Part shown: positions 51,807-61,039 of the stretch, piece by piece | Numbering within the stretch: the stretch's first letter is position 1 | Layout: each line of letters starts with the position of its first letter | The notes under the pieces: generated by a model | The model's database searches: none | What the model was told of the DNA's origin: nothing | The model's input: only the letters and a program-made list of their open reading frames with translations | Program-made: the position numbers and the translations under genes | Assembly (NCBI GenBank): GCA_020161265.1 | Contig: JAIUOC010000003.1 | Coordinates: 516,299 to 580,298 of the forward strand | Direction: 5' to 3' | Origin: Chloroflexota bacterium | Lineage (GTDB): Bacteria; Chloroflexota; Chloroflexia; Chloroflexales; Herpetosiphonaceae | Length of the DNA stretch: 64,000 nucleotides

Positions 51807-52274
51807 TTATTTATTAACTTCGAGTTCTTTGGCTGGACCAACATGCACGCTAATTTTGCGTGGCTTGACTTCTTCGGCCTTGGGAACGTCAAGGCGTAGA
51901 ATGCCATGTTCTAAGGTGGCGCTAATTTGGTCGCCCTTGACCAGCATTGGCAAGTTGATCGAGCGGCTGAAACGGCCATAGCGGCGTTCGGTGCGATGGG
52001 CAGTGGTGCCTTCGCTTAATTTTTGGCTGCGAACTTCACCGCTGATTGTTAATACATTTTCTTGCAATGTAATATCAAGATCTTCAGCTTTGAGACCAGG
52101 TACGGCAGCTTCAACGATATAGCTGTTGGCATTTTCCAAAACGTTCATATCAACACTCAAACCGCTGCGCATTGCAGCCGATGGCGCAACAAAGCTTTCT
52201 TCGAACAAACGGCTCATTGCATCGCGCAAGCTGAGGGCTTCTTCAACTGGTGACCAACGATTGATAGTTGCCAT
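51807..52274 (-). CDS. Hsp20-family small heat shock protein
   Basis: The protein has 155 residues from ATG 52274 with AAGGAGA 9 nt upstream. The N-terminal WSPVEEALSLRDAMSRLFEE is typical. The alpha-crystallin domain (~45-140) holds VDMNVLENANSYIVEAAVPG, ITLQENVLTISGEV and the closing ATLEHGILRLDVPKAEEVKP. It should prevent aggregation of unfolded proteins in the cytoplasm. It is divergent from a histidine kinase gene. I found no CIRCE element in the gap. Confidence 0.95.
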   Translation of the reverse strand: MATINRWSPVEEALSLRDAMSRLFEESFVAPSAAMRSGLSVDMNVLENANSYIVEAAVPGLKAEDLDITLQENVLTISGEVRSQKLSEGTTAHRTERRYGRFSRSINLPMLVKGDQISATLEHGILRLDVPKAEEVKPRKISVHVGPAKELEVNK

Positions 52275-52399
52275 TGTGGTATTCTCCTTGCAATAAAGAT
52301 TTTGTTTTTGCTGTCGATGTCGTCTGCATCAATCAATTTCGTAACTGTTTGTATAATACTCTGGCAGTGTTAGAACAACGTCTATGGAGCGTTAGAGCC

Positions 52400-54004
52400 A
52401 TGTTAGAGCCTCAGGATCTGCGATTACGCCAACGTGATTATTTATTGCGTTTGATGCGGGCAATGGCTGCCCAGCTTGATGCTGAGCCGTTGCTCAATCT
52501 GGTGATTGCCCAAGCAGTCGAGTTGTTGGCGGGTAATTATGGCTTGATCGCCTTGTACAATCCCAATCAGCGGCTCGAAATTCGCGCCGCCTATGGGCTT
52601 ACTCCTAGTTTGTGGTCGGCCTTCGATGAAATTTTGCATGTTTTAGAAAGTGAAGGCCCACAATCCATCCACATGTCGAATGAATTAAGCAAGCTGGCCA
52701 ATGCGCTGAATGTGCCGTTGCGCCAAGTTGTGGCCTTGCCAATGGTTACTGGCGATCAGCAATTGGGCATGATGTTGGTGTTGCGAGCAGCGCTGAATGT
52801 GGGGTTTACCGCTGATGATCGTCAATTGCTCAGCGCATTTGTCGATTTTGCGGCGATTGCGGTCAACAATTCGCAACTCTACGCCGAAGCGATTGCTGAA
52901 CGTGGGCGGCTCGATGCCATTATTGAATCAAGCGCCGATGGCATGATGATGCTCGACACCCGTTGGCGAATTACCCGCTTCAACGCGGCTATGGAGCGCT
53001 TGACTGGTTGGTCGCGTGAAGAGGCTTTGGGCCGACCATGCGCCGAAGTGTTGGCAATTCACAATCAGCAAGGAGTCAATATTTGCTTAACTGCCTGTCC
53101 GTTGCAACTCTTCCCCGATAATGATCATCCTTCGGTTGAGGGTTGGGTGACCCATCGCGATGGTCATGAGATTTATGTTGGCTCATCATATAGCGTGGTA
53201 CGCGAGCCGACTGGCCGTTTTGGCGGGGCAATTGCCAATATTCGCGATATTACCAAGCAAAAACGCGATGAGCAGCAACAATCGACCTTTATTTCGGTGA
53301 TGTCGCATGAATTAAAAACCCCAGTTGCAATTATCAAAGGCTATGCCAGCACGCTCAGCCGCACCGACGTAAAGCTCAATAAAGCTACTAAAGCCGAAAT
53401 GTTAACTGGCATCGAAGAAGAAGCCGATCGCTTGGCACGCTTGATTGGCGATTTGCTGGAAGTTTCGCGCATGCAGGCGGGTGGTTTGCGTTTGCATCCA
53501 GCGCCCTTTGATCTCAGTGAGTTGGCAGCTGACGTGGTGGCGGCCTTTGCCGCGACGGTTGATCAGCGCTTTGAATTTCAACTGCGTTTCGAGCCAAAAT
53601 TGCCGCATGTCTATGCCGATCAAGAGCGGATTCGCATGGTGCTCTCCAATTTGATTTCAAATGCGATCAAATATTCGCCAGAAGGTGGTGTGATTCGCTT
53701 GGGTGGTTGGCCGGAGAATGGTCATGTGCTCAGTTATGTAACCGACGAAGGCATTGGCATCGCCCAAGAGGAACTACCCAAATTGTTTATGCCATTTTAT
53801 CGAGTTGATAATCGCTTGGCGCGTGAAACCCAAGGTGCTGGCTTGGGATTGTATCTAACGAAATCGATTATTGAGGCTCATGGTGGCCGCATGTGGGCCG
53901 ATAGCACGGTAGGCAAAGGCTCGCGCTTCTATTGGACATTGCCAATTGCCCCGCCTAGCTTGCCAGATGTTGAGCCAAGCGTGATTTTGGCTAATGGGGA
54001 ATAA
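52400..54004 (+). CDS. GAF-PAS hybrid sensor histidine kinase
   Basis: The protein has 534 residues from ATG 52400 (GGAGC about 9 nt upstream); the frame upstream to 52268 overlaps the hsp20 start and is not likely. A GAF domain lies at ~15-170 (LLNLVIAQAVELLAGNYGLI, LLSAFVDFAAIAVNNSQLYA) and a PAS domain at ~180-300 (DGMMMLDTRWRITRFNAAME, LTGWSREEALGR, IANIRDIT). HisKA carries VMSHELKTPVAIIKGY and HATPase carries NLISNAIKYSPEGG, VTDEGIGI and GAGLGLYLTKSIIEAHGG. No membrane segment is seen, so it is cytoplasmic. The partner regulator is not next to it. Confidence 0.95.
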   Translation: MLEPQDLRLRQRDYLLRLMRAMAAQLDAEPLLNLVIAQAVELLAGNYGLIALYNPNQRLEIRAAYGLTPSLWSAFDEILHVLESEGPQSIHMSNELSKLANALNVPLRQVVALPMVTGDQQLGMMLVLRAALNVGFTADDRQLLSAFVDFAAIAVNNSQLYAEAIAERGRLDAIIESSADGMMMLDTRWRITRFNAAMERLTGWSREEALGRPCAEVLAIHNQQGVNICLTACPLQLFPDNDHPSVEGWVTHRDGHEIYVGSSYSVVREPTGRFGGAIANIRDITKQKRDEQQQSTFISVMSHELKTPVAIIKGYASTLSRTDVKLNKATKAEMLTGIEEEADRLARLIGDLLEVSRMQAGGLRLHPAPFDLSELAADVVAAFAATVDQRFEFQLRFEPKLPHVYADQERIRMVLSNLISNAIKYSPEGGVIRLGGWPENGHVLSYVTDEGIGIAQEELPKLFMPFYRVDNRLARETQGAGLGLYLTKSIIEAHGGRMWADSTVGKGSRFYWTLPIAPPSLPDVEPSVILANGE

Positions 54005-54109
54005 TTAAGAATATTAACTATAACTGCACTATAGCTGAACATTCCTAAGCAATTGGCTCGCTATACTGAAGGCTAGGTAGCGGGCTATTTTTGATTAAGG
54101 AGTGGATGT

Positions 54110-56362
54110 ATGTCGCAGCGACGCAAGCAAGTATTTGGCAGTTTATTGCTGCTAATTGCGATTGTTATGGCTAACTTGGCGGTTGGTTCAGCTTCAGCCG
54201 TAACTTATGTGCGGATTAAGAATCGTTGGCAAAATACCTATCTTTACGAAGCCAATAGCCAGGTGCGTTATGGCTCGCCGAATGTTAACGACCAAAGCTC
54301 GCATTGGGTGATTGAGGATTATCAAGGAGCCAAGCGGCTCAAAAATCGGGCAACTGGCCACTATATGGCGATTGAGCATCAACTTGAAGCAGTTGAGAGC
54401 ATTACGATCGCCGATGCGTGGGAGAGTGCTCGCTGGGTGATCGAGGCGGCTCCCGATGGCGCGAGTTATATTCGTAGCGCTTGGCACAATTGGGAATATA
54501 TCCATGTTGAAAATCAATTAGGTTTTGCCCAGCATGGCAGCATTTATCCTGCTTGGCAAAGCGCTCAATGGTGGATTGAAACAGTTGCTACCGGAACTCC
54601 GACCAGCACGCCAATTCCGCCGACGCGCACGCCTGCCCCACCAACCAGCACACCGATTGCCCCAACTGCTACCCCAATTGGGCCAACCAGCACGCCCCAA
54701 CCACCAGCTAATCGTGGCGCAACCGTGCCATGGATTGAATATGAAGCCGAAACAATGGCGACCAATGGCACAATTTTAGGGCCAAGCCGTACCTTCGGCA
54801 ATCTGGCAACTGAATCATCGGGCCGCCGCAGCGTCGAACTCAATAGCACTGGCGAGTTTGTGCAATTTACCAGCAACGCCACGGCCAACTCGATTGTGGT
54901 GCGCTATTCGATTCCCGATGCGTCCAATGGTGGCGGGCTTGATGCCAGCCTGAGTTTGTATGTCAACGGTGTATTCCGCCAAAAATTGCCATTAACTTCG
55001 CGCTATGCTTGGGTCTATGGTGGCGAAACCAGCAGCTTGAATACGCCAAGTGCCGGCGGCGCACATAACTTCTTCGATGAAGCGCGAGCCTTGGTTGGCA
55101 ACATTCCTCAGGGTGCAACGATTAAATTGCAAAAAGATGGCGATGATCAAGCCGCCTTCTATGTGATTGATTTAGTTGATTTGGAGCAAGTTGGGGCAGC
55201 TCAAACCCAGCCCGCTAATTTTCTTTCGCTGACTGCTGATTGTGGTGCGACTGCCAACGGTGGCGGCGACGATGGTCAAGCCTTACAAAATTGTATCAAC
55301 ACTGCCCGTGCTCAAGCCAAAGGCGTATGGATTCCCGCTGGCACGTTTGATTTGCGCTCACAAATTCAAAGCGACGCAGGTATTACCATTTCTGATGTGA
55401 CCGTGCGTGGGGCTGGTATGTGGTATTCGGTGTTGCGTGGGCCGTGGGCACGTTTCCATTGTATTGGCAATAATTGTCGTTTTTACAACTTTGCGATCAC
55501 TGGCGAGGCGGTGACCCGTAACGATGGTGCTGCTGAAAACGCCTTCAATGGCAGCGCTGGCTCAGGCTCGCGGGTAGAAAATGTTTGGGTTGAACATACC
55601 AAAGTTGGCTGGTGGGTTGGCTCGGATAACCAAGCAGCACCGACCAATGGCTTGGTGATTACGGGTAGTCGTTTTCGCAACTTATTTGCCGATGGTGTGA
55701 ATTTGTGCAATGGCTCAAGCAACTCGGTGGTCGAAAATAGCCACTTCCGCAGCACTGGTGATGATTCATTGGCTTCATGGTCGCCTGCCGCACATGGCCC
55801 GATCAATATTGCTAATACCTTTCGTTTTAATACTGTGCAATTGCCGTGGCGAGCCAACTGTTTTGCAATTTATGGCGGCCAAAATATGCGGGTTGAGGAT
55901 AATATTTGTGCTGATGTTGTTACCTATCCTGGTGTGCTGATTGCCCAGCAATTCGATTCACATCCATTTGGCGGCTTTATCAGCGTTCAGCGCAACTCAT
56001 TGATTCGGGCAGGTGGGCCAATGTGGAACCAGCAGCATGGTGCATTGAAAATCCACACCGATCGCGGGCCAATTTCAGGTTTGACCGTCAACGATATCTT
56101 GATCGAAAGCCCAACCTTTGCTGGGATTCACCTGCAAGGCTCGGACAGTGGCATCACTTCGGCGACGTTGCAAAATGCAACCTTCAGCAATATTCGAATT
56201 AATAATGCTGGAACCTATGGCTTGTTGCTGAATGCCAATGCTCGTGGTAATGCCACGTTTAGCAATGTGGTGGTGAGCAATCCAGCCAACGGCGGCTTGA
56301 ACAACCAAGCGCCTGCTAATCAATTTACGATTAATTGGGGTAGTGGCAATAGTGGTTGGTAA
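54110..56362 (+). CDS. Secreted multi-domain protein with GH87-like beta-helix (alpha-1,3-glucanase/mycodextranase type)
   Basis: The protein has 750 residues from ATG 54110 with AAGGAG 7 nt upstream. A signal peptide ends near Ala 30. Residues ~31-155 have trefoil-like repeats (YVRIKNRWQNTYLYEANSQV, HWVIEDYQGAKRLKNRATGH). A Pro/Thr linker follows (~158-202). A CBM6/35-like module spans ~205-365 (IEYEAETM, GEFVQF, FYVIDLVDLEQV). The C-terminal domain (~370-750) reads GVWIPAGTFDLRSQI, TVRGAGMWYSVLRG, FADGVNLCNGSSNSVVENSH and FRSTGDDSLASWS. The acidic residues in ADGVN and GDD fit the catalytic set of GH87. It may break fungal or bacterial alpha-glucan outside the cell, in keeping with a predatory or lytic life. 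Confidence 0.8.
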   Translation: MSQRRKQVFGSLLLLIAIVMANLAVGSASAVTYVRIKNRWQNTYLYEANSQVRYGSPNVNDQSSHWVIEDYQGAKRLKNRATGHYMAIEHQLEAVESITIADAWESARWVIEAAPDGASYIRSAWHNWEYIHVENQLGFAQHGSIYPAWQSAQWWIETVATGTPTSTPIPPTRTPAPPTSTPIAPTATPIGPTSTPQPPANRGATVPWIEYEAETMATNGTILGPSRTFGNLATESSGRRSVELNSTGEFVQFTSNATANSIVVRYSIPDASNGGGLDASLSLYVNGVFRQKLPLTSRYAWVYGGETSSLNTPSAGGAHNFFDEARALVGNIPQGATIKLQKDGDDQAAFYVIDLVDLEQVGAAQTQPANFLSLTADCGATANGGGDDGQALQNCINTARAQAKGVWIPAGTFDLRSQIQSDAGITISDVTVRGAGMWYSVLRGPWARFHCIGNNCRFYNFAITGEAVTRNDGAAENAFNGSAGSGSRVENVWVEHTKVGWWVGSDNQAAPTNGLVITGSRFRNLFADGVNLCNGSSNSVVENSHFRSTGDDSLASWSPAAHGPINIANTFRFNTVQLPWRANCFAIYGGQNMRVEDNICADVVTYPGVLIAQQFDSHPFGGFISVQRNSLIRAGGPMWNQQHGALKIHTDRGPISGLTVNDILIESPTFAGIHLQGSDSGITSATLQNATFSNIRINNAGTYGLLLNANARGNATFSNVVVSNPANGGLNNQAPANQFTINWGSGNSGW

Positions 56363-56377
56363 GCTGAGTTAAATCCA

Positions 56378-56404
56378 AAGGCCGCGTCGATTGACGCGGC
56401 CTTG
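56378..56404. terminator. Bidirectional terminator between convergent secreted-protein genes
   Basis: AAGGCCGCGTC (56378-56388), loop GATT and GACGCGGCCTT (56393-56403) form an 11-bp perfect stem. GCTTATTTT follows on the plus strand. Confidence 0.9.
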
Positions 56405-56426
56405 CTTATTTTAGCTGAGAGCAAGT

Positions 56427-58187
56427 TTAGCGTACAACGAAGGGAGTGAAAATGCTGTAGCGCTCGATTTGCGCATCGGTTGGGCCGATCATGCTCAAAT
56501 TATTGTTGGCATCGACTTCAACCAACCAATAGTAATAATGCACATTTGGCTCAGCGTTGGTGTCAAGCCATTGATAGTTGGTTTGTGCACCCAAGGCTGG
56601 AATTAAGTTCTCAGTCACTTGGACGGCGGTTGCTGGGTCGTCGCTGGTGCTCCGATAGATATGGAAGCCTTGGGTTTCCAATTCTTGGCTAGTACTCCAG
56701 CGCACTTGAATATCATCGACCCGTACCAAGGCCGTGAAACCAACCACGGTCACAGCGGTTGGATTGACCAAATCGCTATCGCTGGCGTTCAATGGTTGGA
56801 ACACATTGTTCAAGGTATCGTTGAAGGTCAAAGTAACGTTGTTGACCACTGGAACCGTGGTGATCGGATCATTGACGGTTACTTGAACATTGAGCGTGCC
56901 AACTTCGCCTGGGCGAACTATTTGGGTAATATTGAAGGTCACTACACCAGCAGCATGATTACAGGTGCCAGTGAATGGCAGATTAATCGCACAACTGACA
57001 AAGGTCGTGTCGGGTGGCAAATTGTCGGTTAAGGTGACGTTGGTTGCACTACCTGGCGTGGCTGTGCTGTTGGAAGTATTGGTAAAGGCGATGGTGTAAT
57101 TGAGCGTATCGCCTGGCAAGACCAAGGTTACGCCATCGGTTTTGCTCAAGGCCATAACCGGAGTTGGTGGCTGTTCGTAGTAGGCTGGCGTGCCAGTTTG
57201 GCCTTCTTGGATAAACTGGTTGTGATTGCTGGTACAGGTTACGATTCGCCACCAGCCCGAAACGGGATTATTGATTGTATCGCCGACACGGGTTGCTAAG
57301 GTTGCGCCAGTGCCATTCCAAATTTGGTCGTTGCTAAGCGTGCCCACGATGCCACCGCTATTGCCCATGGGCGTGTAGCTCGCATCACCAGGCGCATAGT
57401 AGCGTACCCGACGGAGATTATCGATATCAAAGTTGTTGAAGCTAACGCTTGGCTGACCAGGAGTCACATATTCATACAAGGTTAAACAAGTGGCAACCGT
57501 ATCAGGCGCACCAGCGTCGTGTTGGAACGAAGCCTGGCGCATCCCAAGCGTAATTTCATCGCCAGTACCAGCTAGGCCATCAAAGTTATCGGTGTTGGCT
57601 GGCGGTGCATTATTAGGATCAGCGTCGTTATCGCGACCAACCCGCAAGCGCCAACCATTTTCGTCGTTGCCCGAGGTAGCCGAGCGCAAAACATACGTAC
57701 CACAAGTGACAGGTGCGGCAATTGTATAGAAGCGCAACCATGCCTCAGGCGTGCCAGCAGGCACGAAGGTTTGTTGAATCAAACTACCAGCTGCACCTGG
57801 ACCAGGCGTTGCTGGAACAACAATTGGCGTGCCTGCTGCATAAAACTCAAATTGAGTATTATCGTAAACCCCACCACGAATTTCGTCGCTGAGCGTGGCA
57901 TTGCTATTCATTTCAGGGCTAAAGATATCGATATGGACTGGTTCGCTGCTAGGCCAAGCACATGGAATTTCAACCGTAAAGTAATGATAGCCATTACCTG
58001 CGCCTGCCACACTGTTGGTGTACCAATCACCGTTATTCAAGGTATTGGTAGGCCCATTGGTTTGGAGATACACCGATGCGCCGGTTGGCGGGATTTCGAC
58101 GGCTTTGGTTGGTGTGACTAACACTCCCAGCAAAGCCACAAGGCTGAGTAGTGCGAGGCGTTGATAGCGAAAGTGCTGCCGACCCAT
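56427..58187 (-). CDS. Secreted DUF11-repeat protein with FTPFVVR C-terminus
   Basis: The protein has 586 residues from ATG 58187 with AAGGAG 5 nt upstream; the frame to 58244 is not supported. A signal peptide is clear (RLALLSLVALLGVLVTPTKA). Residues ~30-360 are a beta-rich region of unknown family with several Cys. A DUF11 module (~370-480) has LSKTDGVTLVLPGDTLNYTI and TNVTLTDNLPPDTTFVSC. A fibronectin-III-like end (~490-575) has VRVDDIQVRWSTSQELETQG and FHIYRS. The last residues YSIFTPFVVR recall the LPWASK-like end of the kelch protein. It is probably cell-surface or secreted. No enzyme motif is seen. Confidence 0.85.
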   Translation of the reverse strand: MGRQHFRYQRLALLSLVALLGVLVTPTKAVEIPPTGASVYLQTNGPTNTLNNGDWYTNSVAGAGNGYHYFTVEIPCAWPSSEPVHIDIFSPEMNSNATLSDEIRGGVYDNTQFEFYAAGTPIVVPATPGPGAAGSLIQQTFVPAGTPEAWLRFYTIAAPVTCGTYVLRSATSGNDENGWRLRVGRDNDADPNNAPPANTDNFDGLAGTGDEITLGMRQASFQHDAGAPDTVATCLTLYEYVTPGQPSVSFNNFDIDNLRRVRYYAPGDASYTPMGNSGGIVGTLSNDQIWNGTGATLATRVGDTINNPVSGWWRIVTCTSNHNQFIQEGQTGTPAYYEQPPTPVMALSKTDGVTLVLPGDTLNYTIAFTNTSNSTATPGSATNVTLTDNLPPDTTFVSCAINLPFTGTCNHAAGVVTFNITQIVRPGEVGTLNVQVTVNDPITTVPVVNNVTLTFNDTLNNVFQPLNASDSDLVNPTAVTVVGFTALVRVDDIQVRWSTSQELETQGFHIYRSTSDDPATAVQVTENLIPALGAQTNYQWLDTNAEPNVHYYYWLVEVDANNNLSMIGPTDAQIERYSIFTPFVVR

Positions 58188-58393
58188 AAAAACTCCTTGG
58201 CGGGTGAAAAAGAACGCAATGGACTGCGACCACATTAACGACATTTGAAAAATAACAGCAATGGTTGGATAAAGGCCGTAATAAGTCTAGCGTATTGTAT
58301 GCAATCAATAGTCCTTTTGCCATCCCCCACGAGAGGCAACTTGAGGCGTAATTATAGGACTAAATTCCCACTAAAGCCACTATGCCTAGATAG

Positions 58394-59230
58394 TTACTCA
58401 ATACTTTGGCTGGTCACCCGCAGTTCGTAGACGCTTAGACGGAAGTCATCTGCCACAATTGTGTGAATTAAGCGCTCGACGTTGGCTATTGTGCTTGGGA
58501 CGGGCGCAGTTTTTTCGAGAAATAATTGCACAAACACGCTTGCCCCATCATGGTGATAGCCCAATACTACTTCGAGATCAACCACGTTGGGCTGATTCAA
58601 AATGCCTCGTTCTAGGCGACGGCGTAACTCACGTAGATCCCATGCTGGTTGGCGTGGATCGAGTTCGGGAGCTGAGTTAGCTTCGTTGGGTTGGCTGTGA
58701 GGGGCATTGGGGTAAGGCTTGGTTTTGACTTTGCTTTTGAGCGTCAAAATTGCCACGCCCAAGCGCTCTTCAACTTCTTCGCGAATACTTTGATGCAGAT
58801 ATGCCAAGGTATCATTTAAATGCGCGGTTGGGTGCAGCTCAAGCTCGGTGTAAATTGCCACGCCCTCGCCATAGCCTTGGACTTGGGCTTTGCCGCTACG
58901 TACATCGAGCGCCTGTCCAAGTGCTTGATCAACTGCCCGCTGAACCGTTTGCAAATCGAGTTGGGCATACCCTGAGCCAGTATTGCGCACTGGCACATAT
59001 TGGCTTTGGCGAATAAACATCTGAGCTAATGCCAACCCAAGCAGCAACAAACCCCCAATGCCTGCGACAATCCGCGTGGTTGTACTATAAATTAACGCTT
59101 GAGCACGCAAATATTGGAGCGAACGCAAGGCCAAATCAAAGCTTTGCAGCGGCAAGAGCGCAATTGTAATGGCCAAGACAGCTAAGGCCAAGGCTATTAT
59201 TGTCATCGCTAAACGGTTAAATCCTTGCAT
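58394..59230 (-). CDS. AmaP-like membrane protein with Asp23/Gls24-type domain
   Basis: The protein has 278 residues from ATG 59230. Two membrane segments lie at ~8-28 and ~52-72. A cytoplasmic Asp23/Gls24-like domain follows (YAQLDLQTVQRAVDQALGQA, IYTELELHPTAHLNDTLAYL, REEVEERLGV). AmaP anchors Asp23 at the envelope in Firmicutes. The C-terminal ~100 residues hold an added second alpha/beta unit (VVDLEVVLGYHHDGASVFVQ), unlike short AmaP. It is encoded 6 nt after the CHASE2-cyclase gene, so the two are likely co-transcribed. A role in envelope stress is plausible but unproven. Confidence 0.75.
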   Translation of the reverse strand: MQGFNRLAMTIIALALAVLAITIALLPLQSFDLALRSLQYLRAQALIYSTTTRIVAGIGGLLLLGLALAQMFIRQSQYVPVRNTGSGYAQLDLQTVQRAVDQALGQALDVRSGKAQVQGYGEGVAIYTELELHPTAHLNDTLAYLHQSIREEVEERLGVAILTLKSKVKTKPYPNAPHSQPNEANSAPELDPRQPAWDLRELRRRLERGILNQPNVVDLEVVLGYHHDGASVFVQLFLEKTAPVPSTIANVERLIHTIVADDFRLSVYELRVTSQSIE

Positions 59231-59236
59231 GTGCGC

Positions 59237-61030
59237 TTACTCGGCTACTACAATCGCGGCAATTTCCAGCGGGGCTTCCTTGCCCTTGAGCGCCAATGGA
59301 CCCATCGGCTGAATCTGGCTTTGTAAATCGCCCAAATCTTCGGCAAGTGTGTCGGGGCCAAGATAAATCGTGTTGGCTGGAGCCGCGCCACATAAGCGGG
59401 CTGCGACATTAGTTACATCGCCAATCACGCTATAGTCGTAGCGCTCGTGGGCCCCAACATTGCCCACCACGCCAATTCCGGTGTTGATGCCAGCCCCAAA
59501 CGAGGCTTGCGCGGGCAAGGCTTGGGCCGCAGCTGAACGATTAAAGGCCACAATTGCCTCTAATGCTGCCACTGCACCACGAATGGCTCGTTGCGCATGG
59601 TCGGGCTGGGCAACTGGCGCGTTGAAAATCGCCATAGCCTGATCGCCTGCATATTGGTTGAGCGTACCACCATGGCCAATTAATGCCTTGGCAATTAGAT
59701 TCAGATAGGTATTGATAATTTGCATCATGGCTTCTGGCGGCAAGCGCTCGGATAAATTGGTGAAGCCGCGCATATCCATAAAAACAATACTGACTTCGCG
59801 GCGCTCGCCGCCAAGCTGCAATTGACCACGCTCGGCAGCCTTAAGTAGCTCACTGAGCACGCTGGGCGGGGTGCGTTTGGCAAAAAGTTCGAGCACTTGA
59901 GTATGATCTTGGCGTTGAAGATTGTTTTGTACCAACAGCATCACCAAGCCAGTTAAGCCAATTGTCAACAATGGGCTAGCCAAGTCGATGCGCAGCAATT
60001 GCTGTTGCAAGGCACTGACTGCACTAATCACCATCACGCTTGCCCCTATCACCATGCCACTAAATAGCAGCCATGGCCGCCGAATCATGGCGATTAATGT
60101 GAGGGCTAGCACTAAACCAAGCGTAATGAATCGCCGACTGCTAGAGCTTTGTTCACGCAGCGCATTGGCATTCAAAATTGTGCCAATCGCATTGGCATGA
60201 ATTTCAACTCCATCCATTAATGCACTAGTGGGGGTGGTGTAGCGGTCGCCGAGCGCCGCAGCAGTCGAGCCAATCAGCACGATTTTATCATTGAATAGTG
60301 CTGGATCAACCTCGCTGTTGAGCACTGCTAGCAAACTCACTTGTGGATAGGTGTGGTTGGCCCCAGCGTAATTTAACATAAAGTTAGAATTATTAACCGG
60401 AATTACTACGCCGTTAGTGAGCGTTGTGTCCGTTGGCTCAATCTGCAAACCTGCTGGGAGATGCCACCAGGCTTGAGCACTGGCTAGCGCAATCGCCGGA
60501 TAGAGCGCAGTTTGATCATAATGAGTTTGAATGCGCCGCACCACCCCATCGGAGTCGGCAATGATGTCGCTATGCGCCAAAACCACCCTGCCAGTGACTA
60601 ATTGCGGGACTGGCTGAATAATTTGGTTGGTTTGATTATCACGCGAGACCGCTAAAATTGGGTGCTCCAAAGGCGCGAGGGCTTGGGCAAATGCTTGATC
60701 GCCAGCAGGGTTGACCCCGGTAAATAGCATATCAAAGACGATCACCCGCGCAGCTTGCAGCTTGTCCAACAACCGCGCATAGATGCTGCGATCCCACTCG
60801 GTCAGCCGCCCAAAGCCTGTCTCATTGCTGAGCGCTTGATCATCGATGGCGACGATAATAATTGCTGGTTGCGGGCTATGGCTGGCAAGTTGGCGCACCA
60901 ATAGATCGGCAGCTGAGCGATCGAGTTGTCTGCGCCAGCCCCAGCTATCGCTCAGTAACAGGGCTAGCAAACATGCCAGCCCGGTTGCACTAAACCAGAT
61001 TCCACGGCGAATTTGTTGCGAACGTAGCAC
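59237..61030 (-). CDS. CHASE2-domain class III adenylate/guanylate cyclase
   Basis: The protein has 597 residues from GTG 61030, 6 nt after GGAG; TTG 61033 is a possible alternative. TM1 at ~12-28 is followed by an extracellular CHASE2 domain (~35-300; VAIDDQALSNETGFGRLTEW, KIVLIGSTAAALGDRYTTPT). Three more membrane segments follow, then the cyclase domain (~405-590). It has SIVFMDMRGFTNLSERLPPE, YAGDQAMAIFNAP, GINTGIGVVGNVGAHERYDY and VIGDVTNVAARL. The first metal Asp of the usual FxDIRGFT is present (FMDMRGFT) and the second is in AGDQ. It converts ATP (or GTP) to a cyclic nucleotide in response to an outside signal. Confidence 0.93.
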   Translation of the reverse strand: MLRSQQIRRGIWFSATGLACLLALLLSDSWGWRRQLDRSAADLLVRQLASHSPQPAIIIVAIDDQALSNETGFGRLTEWDRSIYARLLDKLQAARVIVFDMLFTGVNPAGDQAFAQALAPLEHPILAVSRDNQTNQIIQPVPQLVTGRVVLAHSDIIADSDGVVRRIQTHYDQTALYPAIALASAQAWWHLPAGLQIEPTDTTLTNGVVIPVNNSNFMLNYAGANHTYPQVSLLAVLNSEVDPALFNDKIVLIGSTAAALGDRYTTPTSALMDGVEIHANAIGTILNANALREQSSSSRRFITLGLVLALTLIAMIRRPWLLFSGMVIGASVMVISAVSALQQQLLRIDLASPLLTIGLTGLVMLLVQNNLQRQDHTQVLELFAKRTPPSVLSELLKAAERGQLQLGGERREVSIVFMDMRGFTNLSERLPPEAMMQIINTYLNLIAKALIGHGGTLNQYAGDQAMAIFNAPVAQPDHAQRAIRGAVAALEAIVAFNRSAAAQALPAQASFGAGINTGIGVVGNVGAHERYDYSVIGDVTNVAARLCGAAPANTIYLGPDTLAEDLGDLQSQIQPMGPLALKGKEAPLEIAAIVVAE

Positions 61031-61039
61031 CAAATGCTC

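Noticed and set aside
52275..52399. CIRCE or other heat-shock operator upstream of hsp20
   Set aside because: No TTAGCACTC-N9-GAGTGCTAA palindrome is present; CAGTGTTAGAAC is only a partial chance match.
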